A stretch of DNA of 64,000 bases, taken from assembly GCA_964023205.1 (NCBI GenBank), contig OZ026835.1, forward strand, positions 3,551,053 through 3,615,052, given 5' to 3'. The notes beneath the pieces were generated by a model that saw nothing but the letters and a program-made list of their open reading frames with translations, was not told where the DNA came from and did no database searches. The stretch is from Lutraria lutraria (Eukaryota; Mollusca; Bivalvia; Venerida; Mactridae). Positions 16,362 through 25,570 of this stretch are shown here, one piece after another; within the stretch, counting starts at the first letter, position 1; each line of letters starts with the position of its first letter. A program made the translations under genes and the position numbers.

Positions 16362-19300
16362 ATGTCAGATACCGACAGTACTAGTGGTGAGGATGAACCT
16401 CCAACTAAACGAAGCAAGTTTGAACCTGTGCGCGACTATTATGACATACAGTCACGCATGGAAAGAAAGTCAAGGAAATTTAAGACTCAATCTAGAGTAT
16501 ATGATGTGACATTTCAACCGTATAATCAATCGTTTGAATTTACAAACAGGTTGTTTAATGATATGATGGATCAGCTCTACAAGAGATGTGAAGTGAAGTC
16601 GAATGATCGAGTTCGAGTATCTATTCTACATCCTGATTTGGACTTTGGAATACATGTTCCGTTTAATAAGGCATCTCGTATTAGTGGAGATACATTATTG
16701 GATGAAATTGAACGTGTGGCACAGAGTAACCGTCAATTTAAAATTCATGATGGGGCGGCACAGATGGAAATTACGCATATTGCTATGCCACAGGGATCCG
16801 GAAAGAAAACGTTTAAAGCACCAAACTTATCCAGTATGCGGAAGTCAAAGACAAGTGTTGTGTGTATTGACAATAGTAAAGACTCTATGTGTTTAGCTAG
16901 ATCGATTGTGGTAGGACGGTGCAAAGTACATGAAAATCAAACCCCGGAATGGAAAAAACGATGGAATTATGTACGTCACTCTAAGAAAAATCTTCAAAAA
17001 TACGAAGCTGAAGCATTGTTGAACCAAGTGGGTATTTCATCGGATCAGTCGTGTGGTATAGAAGAATACCAAAAACTACAGGACTATCTCTATCCAGGCT
17101 ATGTGATTAAAATCCATCCACAACATTATGGAAGTGAATTGTTATTCAAACCACCTGCTATGACTGAAAAAAGTCGTGTGATTCATATCTTTCACCATGA
17201 TAATCATTATGACTGTATTGTATCCATTACCGGATTTCTCGGGCGGAGTTATTATTGTGAATGGTGTGATATCGGTTATGATCACCGTGAAGGACACCAG
17301 TGTAGCCATATTTGTCAGTGTTATGCTCACACCCTGTGCCCAGCAGGACAATCTATAAGATGTCCGGATTGCCGTCGCCTATTCCAGAGTCAGGCATGTT
17401 TTGACAATCATAAAACAAAAACGGGAAAACAACGTAAAACCATTTGTGAATCCGTATGGAAATGTAAGAAATGTGGACAAAAGGTGATTGAAACGAAACG
17501 GAGTCACGTTTGCCCAGGGACAAAGAAATGCAGGTGTTGTAAAGCCATAGTAGGACCAGATCATGACTGTTACATTCCAACGTATGAACCACCCAATAGA
17601 AAACAACCAGAAGTACCATTCATCTTTTTTGATTTTGAATGTCGTTTTGATTCTGGAGAACATATCCCTAATTTTTGTGTGGCTCAACGTGCTTGTGGTG
17701 ACTGTATGTGTAAGTCAGTGAAAACTCCATGTGAGTATTGTGAAGAGGTGAATGAAGCCAGACAAATGACATTCCGTGGTGAAAATACGTTACAACAATT
17801 CTGTACTTGGCTATTCCTCCCTACCCATCGAGGATCGACAGTGATAGCCCACAATGCTCAAGGCTATGACGCTCAGTTTATTCTTAGATATGTGGTTACT
17901 CAGGGGACGGCGAAACCCCAGTTGATTATGAATGGTAGTAAAATCATTCAATTGAGAGTGCATGGAATACGCATGATTGACTCCCTCAGTTTCCTGAGTA
18001 TGCCTCTCTCCTATTTTCCCAATACATTTGGACTGACCGAGTTAGCCAAAGGATGGTTTCCATTCTATGCAAACACCCTAGAGTATCAAGATTATGTGGG
18101 ACCTTATTTACCGCTACACTTTTACAAACCGGATAGTATGAAACCAGAGCGACGTGAAGAGTTTTTAACCTGGTACAATGAAAGAAAAGGTGACGTATTT
18201 GATTTTCAAAAGGAAATGGAGAAATACTGTCAATCGGATGTGGACATTTTAAGACGTGGGTGTGGAGAATTTCGTCAACAATTATTGGAAAGTGATCAAA
18301 TAGATCCATTTACTGAAGCTACCACATTAGCTCAAGTGTGTAACAAAGCCTGGCGCAAAAATTCCATGCCACCTCATAGTTTAGCCGTGATTTCTGATGC
18401 CGGGTATCCCAATAAAACCCGGTATTCCATGAAAGGCATACGTTGGCTACAAATGATGGCTGTCACCGAAGAGATACATATTCGACATGCCTTGAATAAC
18501 AAAGGCGAAGTCAAAATTGGACCTTATTACGTGGATGGCTATTGTCAAGAGACCAACACCGTGTATGAATTCATGGGATGTTGGTACCATGGGTGCCCCA
18601 CCTGTTTTCCTAACCGAAGTACCATCAATCCGTATACTTTGAGAAGCATGCAACAGGCCTATCACGATACGTATAAACGACTGGAGTCTTTGAAAGAACA
18701 GGGGTACCCTGTTGTGGTCATGTGGGAATGTGAATTTGATCAGCGTTGTCAAAAGGATCCTACCTATAAGACAAGAGTGGAACGATTCTATCATGGTCAA
18801 GAACCGATACAACCCAGGGAAGCTTTGTTCGGAGGTCGTACGAATGCCGTCCGACTGTATCATGAAGTAGACAACGATCAAGAAATCAAATATGTGGATA
18901 TTTGTTCTCTCTATCCGTATGTGAACAAGTACAGGGCTTATCCGATAGGTCATCCAGTGATCATGAGTCAAGAACAAATTGATCAACAGCATATTGAGAA
19001 ATACAAAGGACTGATTAAATGTCGTGTTCTACCCCCGCAAGATTTATGGATGCCTGTCTTACCCATACACTGTAATAGTAAAATGGTGTTTACGCTATGC
19101 CGTACCTGTGCTGAGAAGGAGATGGATTATTGTACACATTCCCCGTATGAACGATTCTTGTATGGCACATGGACTCATGTTGAATTGGCTAAAGCTATTG
19201 CTTTAGGCTATCAAGTATCAAAAGTGTATCATGTATGGCACTGGGATGAATGGAGTACGGACGTCTATCGGCAATACATTGACAAATACTTGAAAATGAA

Positions 19301-20153
19301 ACAAGAGGCTAGTGGATATCCTCCAGGGGTGGATACGGAAGAGGCTCAAGATAAATTTAAACAAGATTATTTTGAAGCAGAAGGAATTCGTTTGCAACAG
19401 GTGGAGAAAAATCCAGGAAAACGAGCTTTTGCCAAAACCATGCTGAATTGTCTCTGGGGTAAAAATGCTCAAACCAACCTCTTGCCTAAAACAGAGTATG
19501 TTCATCGATTGGACCAGTTCTACGGAATACTGAACGATCCTAAAAAGTCTGTGAAATATGCAGAGTGTTTTGATCATGATGAATTCGTGTTAATGAATTA
19601 CACTGATGAATCGGACAAAGCAGACCCTCATTCATCAGCCAATCCTGTGGTGGCTTCATTTGTGACGGCTTATGCTCGATTAGAACTGTACAAAGTGCTT
19701 GAACCTCTAGGAAAGAGAGTATTGTATTTTGACACAGACAGTTGTATGTACATTCATGACCCTGATGGCTATAATGTTCCTATTATCTCCAGTCGATTGG
19801 GAAAATGGACAGATGAGGTACCAAAGGGTCGTATTGTGAGATATGTCTCTTTAGGTCCAAAGAACTATGGCTATGAATACATTGAAAACGGTGAACTCCA
19901 TCAAAAATGCAAAGTGAAAGGCATTACGTTAGACTACAATGCCACTCAACAAGTGAATTTCAATACGATGGTGGATTGTGTGAAAGACAGACATCATTAT
20001 TCGACCGTAGTTGAATATGCTTCTCGGATTAAACGTCATAAGGACAGAACCGTGACCAGTGAGAAACAAGTCAAAACATTTCGTTCGGTATATACCAAAC
20101 GTATTGTGGTCGAGAATCATATGACTGTGCCTTATGGTTATCTACATGACTGA
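16362..20153 (+). CDS. polB: Protein-primed family B DNA polymerase (Polinton PolB, 1263 aa)
   Basis: Replicates the element from its termini. I take the Met at 16362, not the in-frame Met at 16296, because the TATA box at 16326 lies between them. Visible motifs (numbered from that Met): exonuclease I DFE near 424, exonuclease II HNxxGYD near 497, exonuclease III YxxSDVD in the 600s, polymerase A DxxSLYP at 846, motif B K...LNxLWGK at 1025-1034 and motif C DTDS at 1124. Upstream is the Polinton-type N-terminal region (CIDN..DSMCLARS, about 165) followed by several Cys/His clusters (about 300-410). Between exonuclease and palm is an endonuclease-like insert VDGY...YEFxGCWYHGC (about 724-745). 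The frame is intact throughout. Confidence 0.97.
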   Translation: MSDTDSTSGEDEPPTKRSKFEPVRDYYDIQSRMERKSRKFKTQSRVYDVTFQPYNQSFEFTNRLFNDMMDQLYKRCEVKSNDRVRVSILHPDLDFGIHVPFNKASRISGDTLLDEIERVAQSNRQFKIHDGAAQMEITHIAMPQGSGKKTFKAPNLSSMRKSKTSVVCIDNSKDSMCLARSIVVGRCKVHENQTPEWKKRWNYVRHSKKNLQKYEAEALLNQVGISSDQSCGIEEYQKLQDYLYPGYVIKIHPQHYGSELLFKPPAMTEKSRVIHIFHHDNHYDCIVSITGFLGRSYYCEWCDIGYDHREGHQCSHICQCYAHTLCPAGQSIRCPDCRRLFQSQACFDNHKTKTGKQRKTICESVWKCKKCGQKVIETKRSHVCPGTKKCRCCKAIVGPDHDCYIPTYEPPNRKQPEVPFIFFDFECRFDSGEHIPNFCVAQRACGDCMCKSVKTPCEYCEEVNEARQMTFRGENTLQQFCTWLFLPTHRGSTVIAHNAQGYDAQFILRYVVTQGTAKPQLIMNGSKIIQLRVHGIRMIDSLSFLSMPLSYFPNTFGLTELAKGWFPFYANTLEYQDYVGPYLPLHFYKPDSMKPERREEFLTWYNERKGDVFDFQKEMEKYCQSDVDILRRGCGEFRQQLLESDQIDPFTEATTLAQVCNKAWRKNSMPPHSLAVISDAGYPNKTRYSMKGIRWLQMMAVTEEIHIRHALNNKGEVKIGPYYVDGYCQETNTVYEFMGCWYHGCPTCFPNRSTINPYTLRSMQQAYHDTYKRLESLKEQGYPVVVMWECEFDQRCQKDPTYKTRVERFYHGQEPIQPREALFGGRTNAVRLYHEVDNDQEIKYVDICSLYPYVNKYRAYPIGHPVIMSQEQIDQQHIEKYKGLIKCRVLPPQDLWMPVLPIHCNSKMVFTLCRTCAEKEMDYCTHSPYERFLYGTWTHVELAKAIALGYQVSKVYHVWHWDEWSTDVYRQYIDKYLKMKQEASGYPPGVDTEEAQDKFKQDYFEAEGIRLQQVEKNPGKRAFAKTMLNCLWGKNAQTNLLPKTEYVHRLDQFYGILNDPKKSVKYAECFDHDEFVLMNYTDESDKADPHSSANPVVASFVTAYARLELYKVLEPLGKRVLYFDTDSCMYIHDPDGYNVPIISSRLGKWTDEVPKGRIVRYVSLGPKNYGYEYIENGELHQKCKVKGITLDYNATQQVNFNTMVDCVKDRHHYSTVVEYASRIKRHKDRTVTSEKQVKTFRSVYTKRIVVENHMTVPYGYLHD

Positions 20154-20170
20154 CCTTGACCTTTTAGGTA

Positions 20171-20839
20171 ATGACTAGAACAAGTCATCTAAAATTCATT
20201 ATTCATAAAGACATGGATTGGATACCCTTACTACCGATAGAGCTGAGACTTAAAATTTATCGTTATGTCATATGGGCTAACGCTAAAACATGGAAGATGG
20301 AGTTAGTGCACACATGGGCTACTCATAATGCTATACATAGCTTACAACATACAAATCATCGACGGATAGAGAGACTGTTGAAGGATGTAGGTGATCGCCA
20401 GGACTTGTCATTCAACCAAAAATTACCGATTCTACGAAAACTGAATGTGGTACAACAAAGCTTAGATCGTATGTTATCTACGACATGGGATTTTTTAATC
20501 CACGATGCTAATTTGAGCGACGTATCTGCCTTAGCTAACAATTTTCGTTCTACCCCCAATGTGATATGGTTCAGTATGGCTGAAGAGGACAATGGGAGAT
20601 CTCACCCCGGATGGCGTCCGTATTCACAGTTTAAAATACGTGGTATCATGGTATTTAAGAGACAGGTACCGTTCACTCATGTTATTCATATTCTACAGTA
20701 TCGTGCCGTGTTCTATAAATTAAGGCATCGCTTAAGAGAAGTCAAAGACGAGATTGAAGCCGTTCATGCGAATCGACCTAGAATAGTGATTTGTTCAGGA
20801 AATATTCAATTATGGTTAAACCATCTAGACGATTTATAA
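20171..20839 (+). CDS. Polinton protein with F-box-like N-terminus (222 aa)
   Basis: Follows PolB by 17 bases. If translation starts at the second Met (20213) the protein opens with an F-box-like LPIELRLKIYRY, a signature known from F-box proteins that bind SKP1. The remainder is helical and basic with no recognised substrate domain. An exact TGACCTTGA site (20151-20159) overlaps the PolB stop just upstream. I infer possible recruitment of a cellular SCF ubiquitin ligase; the motif is short and could be coincidental. Start at 20171 or 20213 is undecided. Confidence 0.7.
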   Translation: MTRTSHLKFIIHKDMDWIPLLPIELRLKIYRYVIWANAKTWKMELVHTWATHNAIHSLQHTNHRRIERLLKDVGDRQDLSFNQKLPILRKLNVVQQSLDRMLSTTWDFLIHDANLSDVSALANNFRSTPNVIWFSMAEEDNGRSHPGWRPYSQFKIRGIMVFKRQVPFTHVIHILQYRAVFYKLRHRLREVKDEIEAVHANRPRIVICSGNIQLWLNHLDDL

Positions 20840-21099
20840 GTTTATATTACATTTTGGACTTTGAGCTGTATACGGATACGTTATACAGTATTGTACAAGA
20901 TGACCTTGTCAAGGTCAAGGACATTCGCGCGTGGATTCTGAACCCTCACACGTTTGAACTATTTAGACAGATGATTCGTGATGCTATGATCAGTGCACAC
21001 TTAGACTTGAAAGCTATCCATCGAGACGATTGGAATACTTATGTATGTAACGATAGAGTGATTCACACGATTCAAGAATGGAACAGTTTGATATTATGA
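20812..21099 (+). CDS. Small Polinton protein, unknown (95 aa)
   Basis: Overlaps the end of the preceding gene. The open frame begins with a Met at 20791, but the Met at 20812 (MVKPSRRFISLYY) reduces the overlap. Basic N-terminus followed by mixed hydrophobic and acidic helices (DIRAWILNPHTFELFRQMI). No recognised domain. Its end overlaps the start of the next gene by about 22 bases, so the two may be co-translated or co-transcribed. Confidence 0.6.
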   Translation: MVKPSRRFISLYYILDFELYTDTLYSIVQDDLVKVKDIRAWILNPHTFELFRQMIRDAMISAHLDLKAIHRDDWNTYVCNDRVIHTIQEWNSLIL

Positions 21100-21440
21100 A
21101 CCATACCCTGTTGAGAAAAGCATTGGTATTTGCTTATCGTATGAAGATACCTGAAGGTCATCATTCTCTGGAATGGATTCGACAACAGTTGAGTACACCA
21201 GACATGTTTGAAGAAATGAAACATGGACTTCATGTGATGAATTCATTTTATAAACAATCAGTACCCATGGACTTGAGTGAAACGGATTGGTTCAAACAGG
21301 TGGTGAACAATGACTCTGTGTTAACATTTCTGAGTCAATTTGGACATTCAGAATGTGTGTTTGAATTTTCTGACAAACTGTTGTTACCCTTACATGACAT
21401 GTGTTGTTCTTGTTGTGATTATTCTTGTACTCATACATAA
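21078..21440 (+). CDS. Small Polinton protein with C-terminal Cys cluster (120 aa)
   Basis: Unrecognised. Contains two predicted helical parts and ends CCSCCDYSCTHT, a dense Cys cluster. A second Met at residue 7 (21096) would avoid overlap with the upstream gene. It is the last gene before a double poly(A) signal (21453-21462), which closes the PolB-side transcription unit. Confidence 0.62.
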   Translation: MEQFDIMNHTLLRKALVFAYRMKIPEGHHSLEWIRQQLSTPDMFEEMKHGLHVMNSFYKQSVPMDLSETDWFKQVVNNDSVLTFLSQFGHSECVFEFSDKLLLPLHDMCCSCCDYSCTHT

Positions 21441-21452
21441 ACTTGTTACACA

Positions 21453-21462
21453 AATAAATAAA
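21453..21462 (+). terminator. Overlapping AATAAA poly(A) signals
   Basis: Two AATAAA hexamers (21453-21458, 21457-21462) 13 bases after a stop codon and about 40 bases before the packaging ATPase start. This separates polymerase-side genes from virion genes. Confidence 0.65.
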
Positions 21463-21502
21463 ATGTTTTTCTTCCAATAGTGTTAGTTGTGATTTTCACG
21501 TC

Positions 21503-22150
21503 ATGGAGTCCAGTTTACTTTTTAAGCATCCTTGCAATATGTTTATCGCAGGCCCTAGTGGCTCTGGTAAAACACAATTCGTAAAAAAGGTGTTGGAATA
21601 CAAATCAGATTTGTTTCAAGTAGTACCAGAGCGTATTGTATGGTGTTACAAAGAATGGCAAGTAGCCTATGCACAATTACAAGAACAAGAACCTAGTATT
21701 CGGTTCATACAGGGGATACCTGACGAGGATGAAGAGATAGTAGAGGATACATCCATTCCTCATTTAATTATATTTGATGACATGCTTGGTGATAAAGATG
21801 AAGAGAAAATCAAATTATGGTTTACACGAAAAGGTCACCATCGTAATGCTAGTGTGATCTACATTACACAAAACATGTTTCAACAATCGAAAGCCAGTCG
21901 TACCCTGAGTTTAAATGCACATTACATGATCTTATTTCAAAACACAAGAGATAAAGGACAAATCAAAGTGTTGGCGAATCAAATTCAGTTGCCACACTTG
22001 TTACCCGCTTATCAAGATGCTATCTCTACACCTCATGGGTATTTAGTGATTGACTTTCACCCTCAAACACCAGACAGTTATCGGTTAAGAACTGATATTT
22101 TTCATCACTGGATCACTGGAGAAAAACGTGGGCCAGTTGTGTATATATAA
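21503..22150 (+). CDS. Genome-packaging ATPase, A32/FtsK-HerA type (215 aa)
   Basis: Walker A GPSGSGKT at about residues 17-24, Walker B LIIFDDML with the acidic pair at 92-93, and a downstream sensor-like ITQN. Length and order match the FtsK/HerA-superfamily packaging ATPases (poxvirus A32 relatives) of Polintons, which drive DNA into preformed capsids. The last codons and stop overlap a TATATAAA box that probably serves the next gene. Confidence 0.95.
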   Translation: MESSLLFKHPCNMFIAGPSGSGKTQFVKKVLEYKSDLFQVVPERIVWCYKEWQVAYAQLQEQEPSIRFIQGIPDEDEEIVEDTSIPHLIIFDDMLGDKDEEKIKLWFTRKGHHRNASVIYITQNMFQQSKASRTLSLNAHYMILFQNTRDKGQIKVLANQIQLPHLLPAYQDAISTPHGYLVIDFHPQTPDSYRLRTDIFHHWITGEKRGPVVYI

Positions 22151-22151
22151 A
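22144..22151 (+). promoter_or_regulatory. TATA box overlapping the ATPase stop codon
   Basis: TATATAAA, 34 bases before the ATG at 22185; the ATPase stop TAA lies inside it. The same arrangement recurs at 23308-23314. Confidence 0.6.
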
Positions 22152-22184
22152 CATCGTTTACTCATATAAGATCATTCAGTCATC

Positions 22185-23312
22185 ATGTCAGCCACAGCCA
22201 TAGCTCAATCGTTAGAACATTTGGGTCAGGAACGAGACCCTACTGTACGGGAGCAAATGCTACGGTCTGGATTAAAAGAAATGCTCAAGTGGTTCACCTT
22301 AGCAGCAAAGGTGATTTTAAAAAAGAAAATTGTGCTACCTAAACAAACACAAAACTTTATGCAAAAACATCAGCATGAATTAGAGCAGCTGGGAGATGAT
22401 CAAGTGGACATGGATACTAAACGTCAACTCATATTGAAACCAGGAGGAGGTGGATTTCTTGGTGGAGTCATGATACGAAGTTTACTCCGATGGAATGGTC
22501 AAAAGACGATTCGTAAATTTGTAAAATCTCCAGCTAAAAGAAAAGCGCCTGCTAGAAAACCTAGAAAATCTCCAGCTAAAAGAAAATCGCCTGCTAGAAA
22601 ACCTAGAAAAGCACCAGCTAAAAAAGCTAGAAAATCGCCTGCCAAGATCAATGAACGTTTTATTACTCTCCGTCGTCGAAAGCAAACCACTTCAACACCC
22701 TCTATGGCTGTAACTCCAATCAGTAAGTTACAATGGTCTCCTATCAGTCCTGTGAGTAGTTTGAACTTTAGTCTAAATTCATCTAAAAGCTTAAGAAATT
22801 CTTCTAGAAGTGGATCAAACAGTTTATCTAAAAGTTCATCTAGAAGTTTATCAAGAAGTGGATCAAACAGTTCATCTAGAAGTTCAAGAAGTTTATCTAG
22901 AAGTGGACCAAGCAGTTCTTCAAGAAATTTATCTAGAAGTTATTCAAGCAGTGGGCCAAGCAGTTTGAGTTATTCAAGCAGTGGGCCAAGCAGTTTATCT
23001 AGAAGTGGACCAAGCAGCTTCAGTTCGCCAAGTAGTTATTCAACCAGTGGGTCAAGTAGTTTGAGTTCTTCAAGAAATTCATCTAACAGTTCATCCAGTA
23101 GATCATCTAACAGTTCTAGAAGCTCATCCAGTAGATCATCTCCCAGTTCAAGAAGTTCACCAGACACTCCATTGTGCCGTTTTTCACCCCTATCCTTATC
23201 TACCTTATCAAGACAGGCTGTCTTGAAACCCCTTTTGAGACATCGTATTCACCTGATGAGACAGGGCCCTATGAATCCAGCTTCAAGACAAGCCTTTGAT
23301 GCTTTAGTATAA
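22185..23312 (+). CDS. Virion core protein 1: histone H1-like basic repeats plus RS-type serine tail (375 aa)
   Basis: The N-terminal part (about residues 1-95) is homologous to the next gene's product: KEML...VILK...L..QTQ......H..EL.QL.D....KRQ...PGGGG. Then come histone H1-like KSPAKRKSPARKPRK repeats (about 115-155), and from about 200 a long Ser-rich region with many S-R-S and S-S-R repeats, possibly phosphorylated by SR-type kinases. Basic core proteins of this kind condense DNA in adenovirus-like particles. Preceded by a TATA box. The low-complexity tail may vary in length between copies. DNA binding is inferred from composition. Confidence 0.8.
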   Translation: MSATAIAQSLEHLGQERDPTVREQMLRSGLKEMLKWFTLAAKVILKKKIVLPKQTQNFMQKHQHELEQLGDDQVDMDTKRQLILKPGGGGFLGGVMIRSLLRWNGQKTIRKFVKSPAKRKAPARKPRKSPAKRKSPARKPRKAPAKKARKSPAKINERFITLRRRKQTTSTPSMAVTPISKLQWSPISPVSSLNFSLNSSKSLRNSSRSGSNSLSKSSSRSLSRSGSNSSSRSSRSLSRSGPSSSSRNLSRSYSSSGPSSLSYSSSGPSSLSRSGPSSFSSPSSYSTSGSSSLSSSRNSSNSSSSRSSNSSRSSSSRSSPSSRSSPDTPLCRFSPLSLSTLSRQAVLKPLLRHRIHLMRQGPMNPASRQAFDALV

Positions 23313-23314
23313 AA
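23308..23314 (+). promoter_or_regulatory. TATA box overlapping the core protein 1 stop codon
   Basis: TATAAAA at 23308-23314 contains the stop TAA of the upstream gene and lies 37 bases before the ATG at 23351. Confidence 0.6.
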
Positions 23315-23350
23315 GCTGTGAAGAAGTAAAAACAGGTATTATTTGACATA

Positions 23351-23722
23351 ATGGCACCAAAGCGACCACTCCTGCATAAATACGGACATCTGGTTTTGGG
23401 TTTAACTCAAGCCCCAGATGGGTTAAGAAGAAAGATGATACATGGAGCATCTAAAGAAATGATTCAATGTGTGTCAGAATGCTGTCAGAATGTTTTAAAA
23501 GGCAATGTTGCCTTATCCCCCTCTCAAAAGCAAAGGTTGAAGTCCAAGCGTCAACATCTCCGCACTTTAGCAGATAAAAGAGTATCCATTCAAAAAAAGA
23601 AACGTGTGTTGAATCAAAAAGGAGGATTATTTCCATTACTGGCTCTTGCTCCAATCATTGCTAAAGCTGTTGCTGCAGGAGCACTCAGTGGAGGTGTTGC
23701 CACACTGGTGAAAAAGCTATGA
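23351..23722 (+). CDS. Virion core protein 2 (123 aa)
   Basis: Polinton family protein typified by NVLKGNV.L...QK..L...H.LR.LADK.VS..KKKR.L.QKGG, then a hydrophobic Ala/Leu-rich end (LLALAPIIAKAVAAGALSGG). It is the short form of the duplicated N-terminal domain in the gene at 22185. Highly basic, with a small hydrophobic C-terminus that could insert in membrane or pack against the capsid. I recognise the family from other invertebrate Polintons; it is sometimes compared with adenovirus core protein X, which I treat as unproven. It overlaps the next gene by four bases (ATGA). Confidence 0.85.
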   Translation: MAPKRPLLHKYGHLVLGLTQAPDGLRRKMIHGASKEMIQCVSECCQNVLKGNVALSPSQKQRLKSKRQHLRTLADKRVSIQKKKRVLNQKGGLFPLLALAPIIAKAVAAGALSGGVATLVKKL

Positions 23723-24477
23723 AGAAAATGGCTATCGTCCCGTTCAAAATGCTAGAAGAGATGAATCGATGGAAAACAGAACAACGACCACGTTTACCTC
23801 CTCCCCCGCAAGTCAGTCAAACATCCGATTTACAGAAACAAATGGGAGACGTATTACAAAATGAATCGTTGTCTGAATCAGAAAAAGCACAACACTATGG
23901 GCAAGTCTTGCAAAAGTTTCAACTGTCTCATCAAAAAGCACGTGAACCGGCTACTCTGGCTGCACCAGTTGCACCGGCTGCACCGGTTGTTCCAGCTGCT
24001 CAAGGTGCACAAGGGGCACAAGCGGCTCCTGCTACATTGACGGATCGGATTCTTGAAAGTGTTCCTACTACTATGCGTCGAAAAACTCAGCTTTTATTAC
24101 ACTTTCTACAAAATCATCCCCACATGTCATGGAATGATCAAGGGATGTTGGAATATCATGGAAAACCAATACAAGGATCCAACATTATTGATTTGGTCAA
24201 TGATGTCATACGTCATAGAAAAGGGTCGGAGCCTAGAGGATGGGAACAGTTTTCTAGTGGACTAAGAGATGTCAATGTACCACAAGAAGCGATAGGAAAT
24301 AAACGGAGATGGTCATGGATGCAAAAAGCAGACGATTCAGAGGAAGATGATGAATTCTTTGATAGTTTTGTTGAACCTCGTTCACCTATAAGTAAACCTG
24401 CCAAACGGATGAAAGATGAAGCTATAAGTAAACCTGTCAAACAGATGAAAGCAGAACCTAAGTGGGAAGCCTACTAG
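23719..24477 (+). CDS. Conserved Polinton protein, proline/alanine linker (252 aa)
   Basis: Starts in an ATGA overlap with the previous stop. N-terminus IVPFKMLEEMNRWK, an extended Pro/Ala/Gln linker (about residues 75-105), then a compact domain: SVPTTMRRKTQLLLHFLQNHP, SWNDQGMLEYHGKPIQGSNIIDL and NVPQEAIGNKRR. These blocks recur in a family found in Polintons of many animals; its role is unknown. The tail has a duplicated SKP(A/V)K(R/Q)MK segment. Probably a virion component, because it lies within the structural cluster. Confidence 0.82.
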   Translation: MKKMAIVPFKMLEEMNRWKTEQRPRLPPPPQVSQTSDLQKQMGDVLQNESLSESEKAQHYGQVLQKFQLSHQKAREPATLAAPVAPAAPVVPAAQGAQGAQAAPATLTDRILESVPTTMRRKTQLLLHFLQNHPHMSWNDQGMLEYHGKPIQGSNIIDLVNDVIRHRKGSEPRGWEQFSSGLRDVNVPQEAIGNKRRWSWMQKADDSEEDDEFFDSFVEPRSPISKPAKRMKDEAISKPVKQMKAEPKWEAY

Positions 24478-24482
24478 ACAAC

Positions 24483-25556
24483 ATGAACAAAAAGGTAGAC
24501 AGTCTGTTACATCAGATTTATTATGATCCCCATCATCCGGCTGGTTTTGGTGGGGTAGAACGTCTTACTACAGCAGCTCGAACTCAACTGAAATCCATTA
24601 CACCAAGTCAAGTGCGATCCTGGTTGAAGGGACAAAAGACCTATACCCTGCACAAACCTATCCGTAGGGCATTCTCGAGACGGAAAACAATTGTGGGTGG
24701 TATTGATCATCAATGGCAAGCTGATTTGGCAGACATGCAATCCTTGGCTCAGTACAACACCCCTTATCGATATTTGTTGTGTGTCATTGACGTGTTTTCA
24801 AAATATGCTTGGGTCGTTCCCCTCAAGGATAAAACGGGGCTCACATTGGTGGAAGCGTTTCGCTCTATTCTTAAAACGAGACAACCTAAAGCGTTGCAAA
24901 CCGATAAAGGAACAGAATTCAAGAATCAAAGGTTTCAACAGTTTTTAGACAAAGTAGGGATTCATTATTTTACGACTGAAAACCCAGAAACGAAGGCTAG
25001 TATAGTGGAACGTTTTCAACGGACCTTAAAATCACGCATGTGGAAATACTTTACGCATCATAAAACACGAAGGTATATTCAGGTATTGTCTGATCTCGTG
25101 CATGCCTATAATCATCGTGTTCATCGTAGTATACAAATGGCACCCGTATCCGTAAATGAGAATAACGAATCTCAAGTGGCCTTGACCTTGTATGGAAAAT
25201 CAAGAAAGAAAGCGTCGACGACCCTTCATGTGGGAGATATTGTTCGTATCAATAAAACAAAACGTACATTTGATAAAGGTTATCTACCCAACTGGACCAC
25301 TGAACTGTTTAAAGTGATCCAAGTCAAAAAGACCTCTCCTGCTACTGTGAAATTGACTGATTTAGACGGAGAACCCATTTTGGGTTCGTTTTATTTCTCT
25401 GAAGTACAGGTTATAAAAGATGATGCTATCTATGAAATTGAATCAGTGCTCGCACATCGCCAGAGTAAGGTAGACGGAAGACGAGAAATTAAAGTACATT
25501 GGAAAGGTTATCCTTCGAAATTTGACAGTTGGATTCCCGAATCCCATCTCGTTTAG
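24483..25556 (+). CDS. int: DDE integrase with C-terminal chromodomain (357 aa)
   Basis: Retroviral-type integrase that inserts the element and generates the 6-bp target duplication. Catalytic acids (from the Met at 24483): D81 in WQADLAD, D141 in LQTDKGTEF and E176 in ASIVERFQ, close to DD35E spacing. An SH3-like C-terminal region follows (VGDIVRI...), then a chromodomain with YEIESVLAHR, VHWKGYPSKFDSWIPESHL (about residues 313-355), which can direct insertion to modified chromatin. An in-frame Met at 24462 would overlap the preceding gene; I prefer 24483. Intact. Confidence 0.96.
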   Translation: MNKKVDSLLHQIYYDPHHPAGFGGVERLTTAARTQLKSITPSQVRSWLKGQKTYTLHKPIRRAFSRRKTIVGGIDHQWQADLADMQSLAQYNTPYRYLLCVIDVFSKYAWVVPLKDKTGLTLVEAFRSILKTRQPKALQTDKGTEFKNQRFQQFLDKVGIHYFTTENPETKASIVERFQRTLKSRMWKYFTHHKTRRYIQVLSDLVHAYNHRVHRSIQMAPVSVNENNESQVALTLYGKSRKKASTTLHVGDIVRINKTKRTFDKGYLPNWTTELFKVIQVKKTSPATVKLTDLDGEPILGSFYFSEVQVIKDDAIYEIESVLAHRQSKVDGRREIKVHWKGYPSKFDSWIPESHLV

Positions 25557-25558
25557 TT

Positions 25559-25564
25559 AATAAA
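25559..25564 (+). terminator. AATAAA after the integrase gene
   Basis: Hexamer three bases after the integrase stop; because it is also AT-rich just before the next ATG (25571) it could instead act as a weak promoter element. Ambiguous. Confidence 0.35.
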
Positions 25565-25570
25565 TACATC

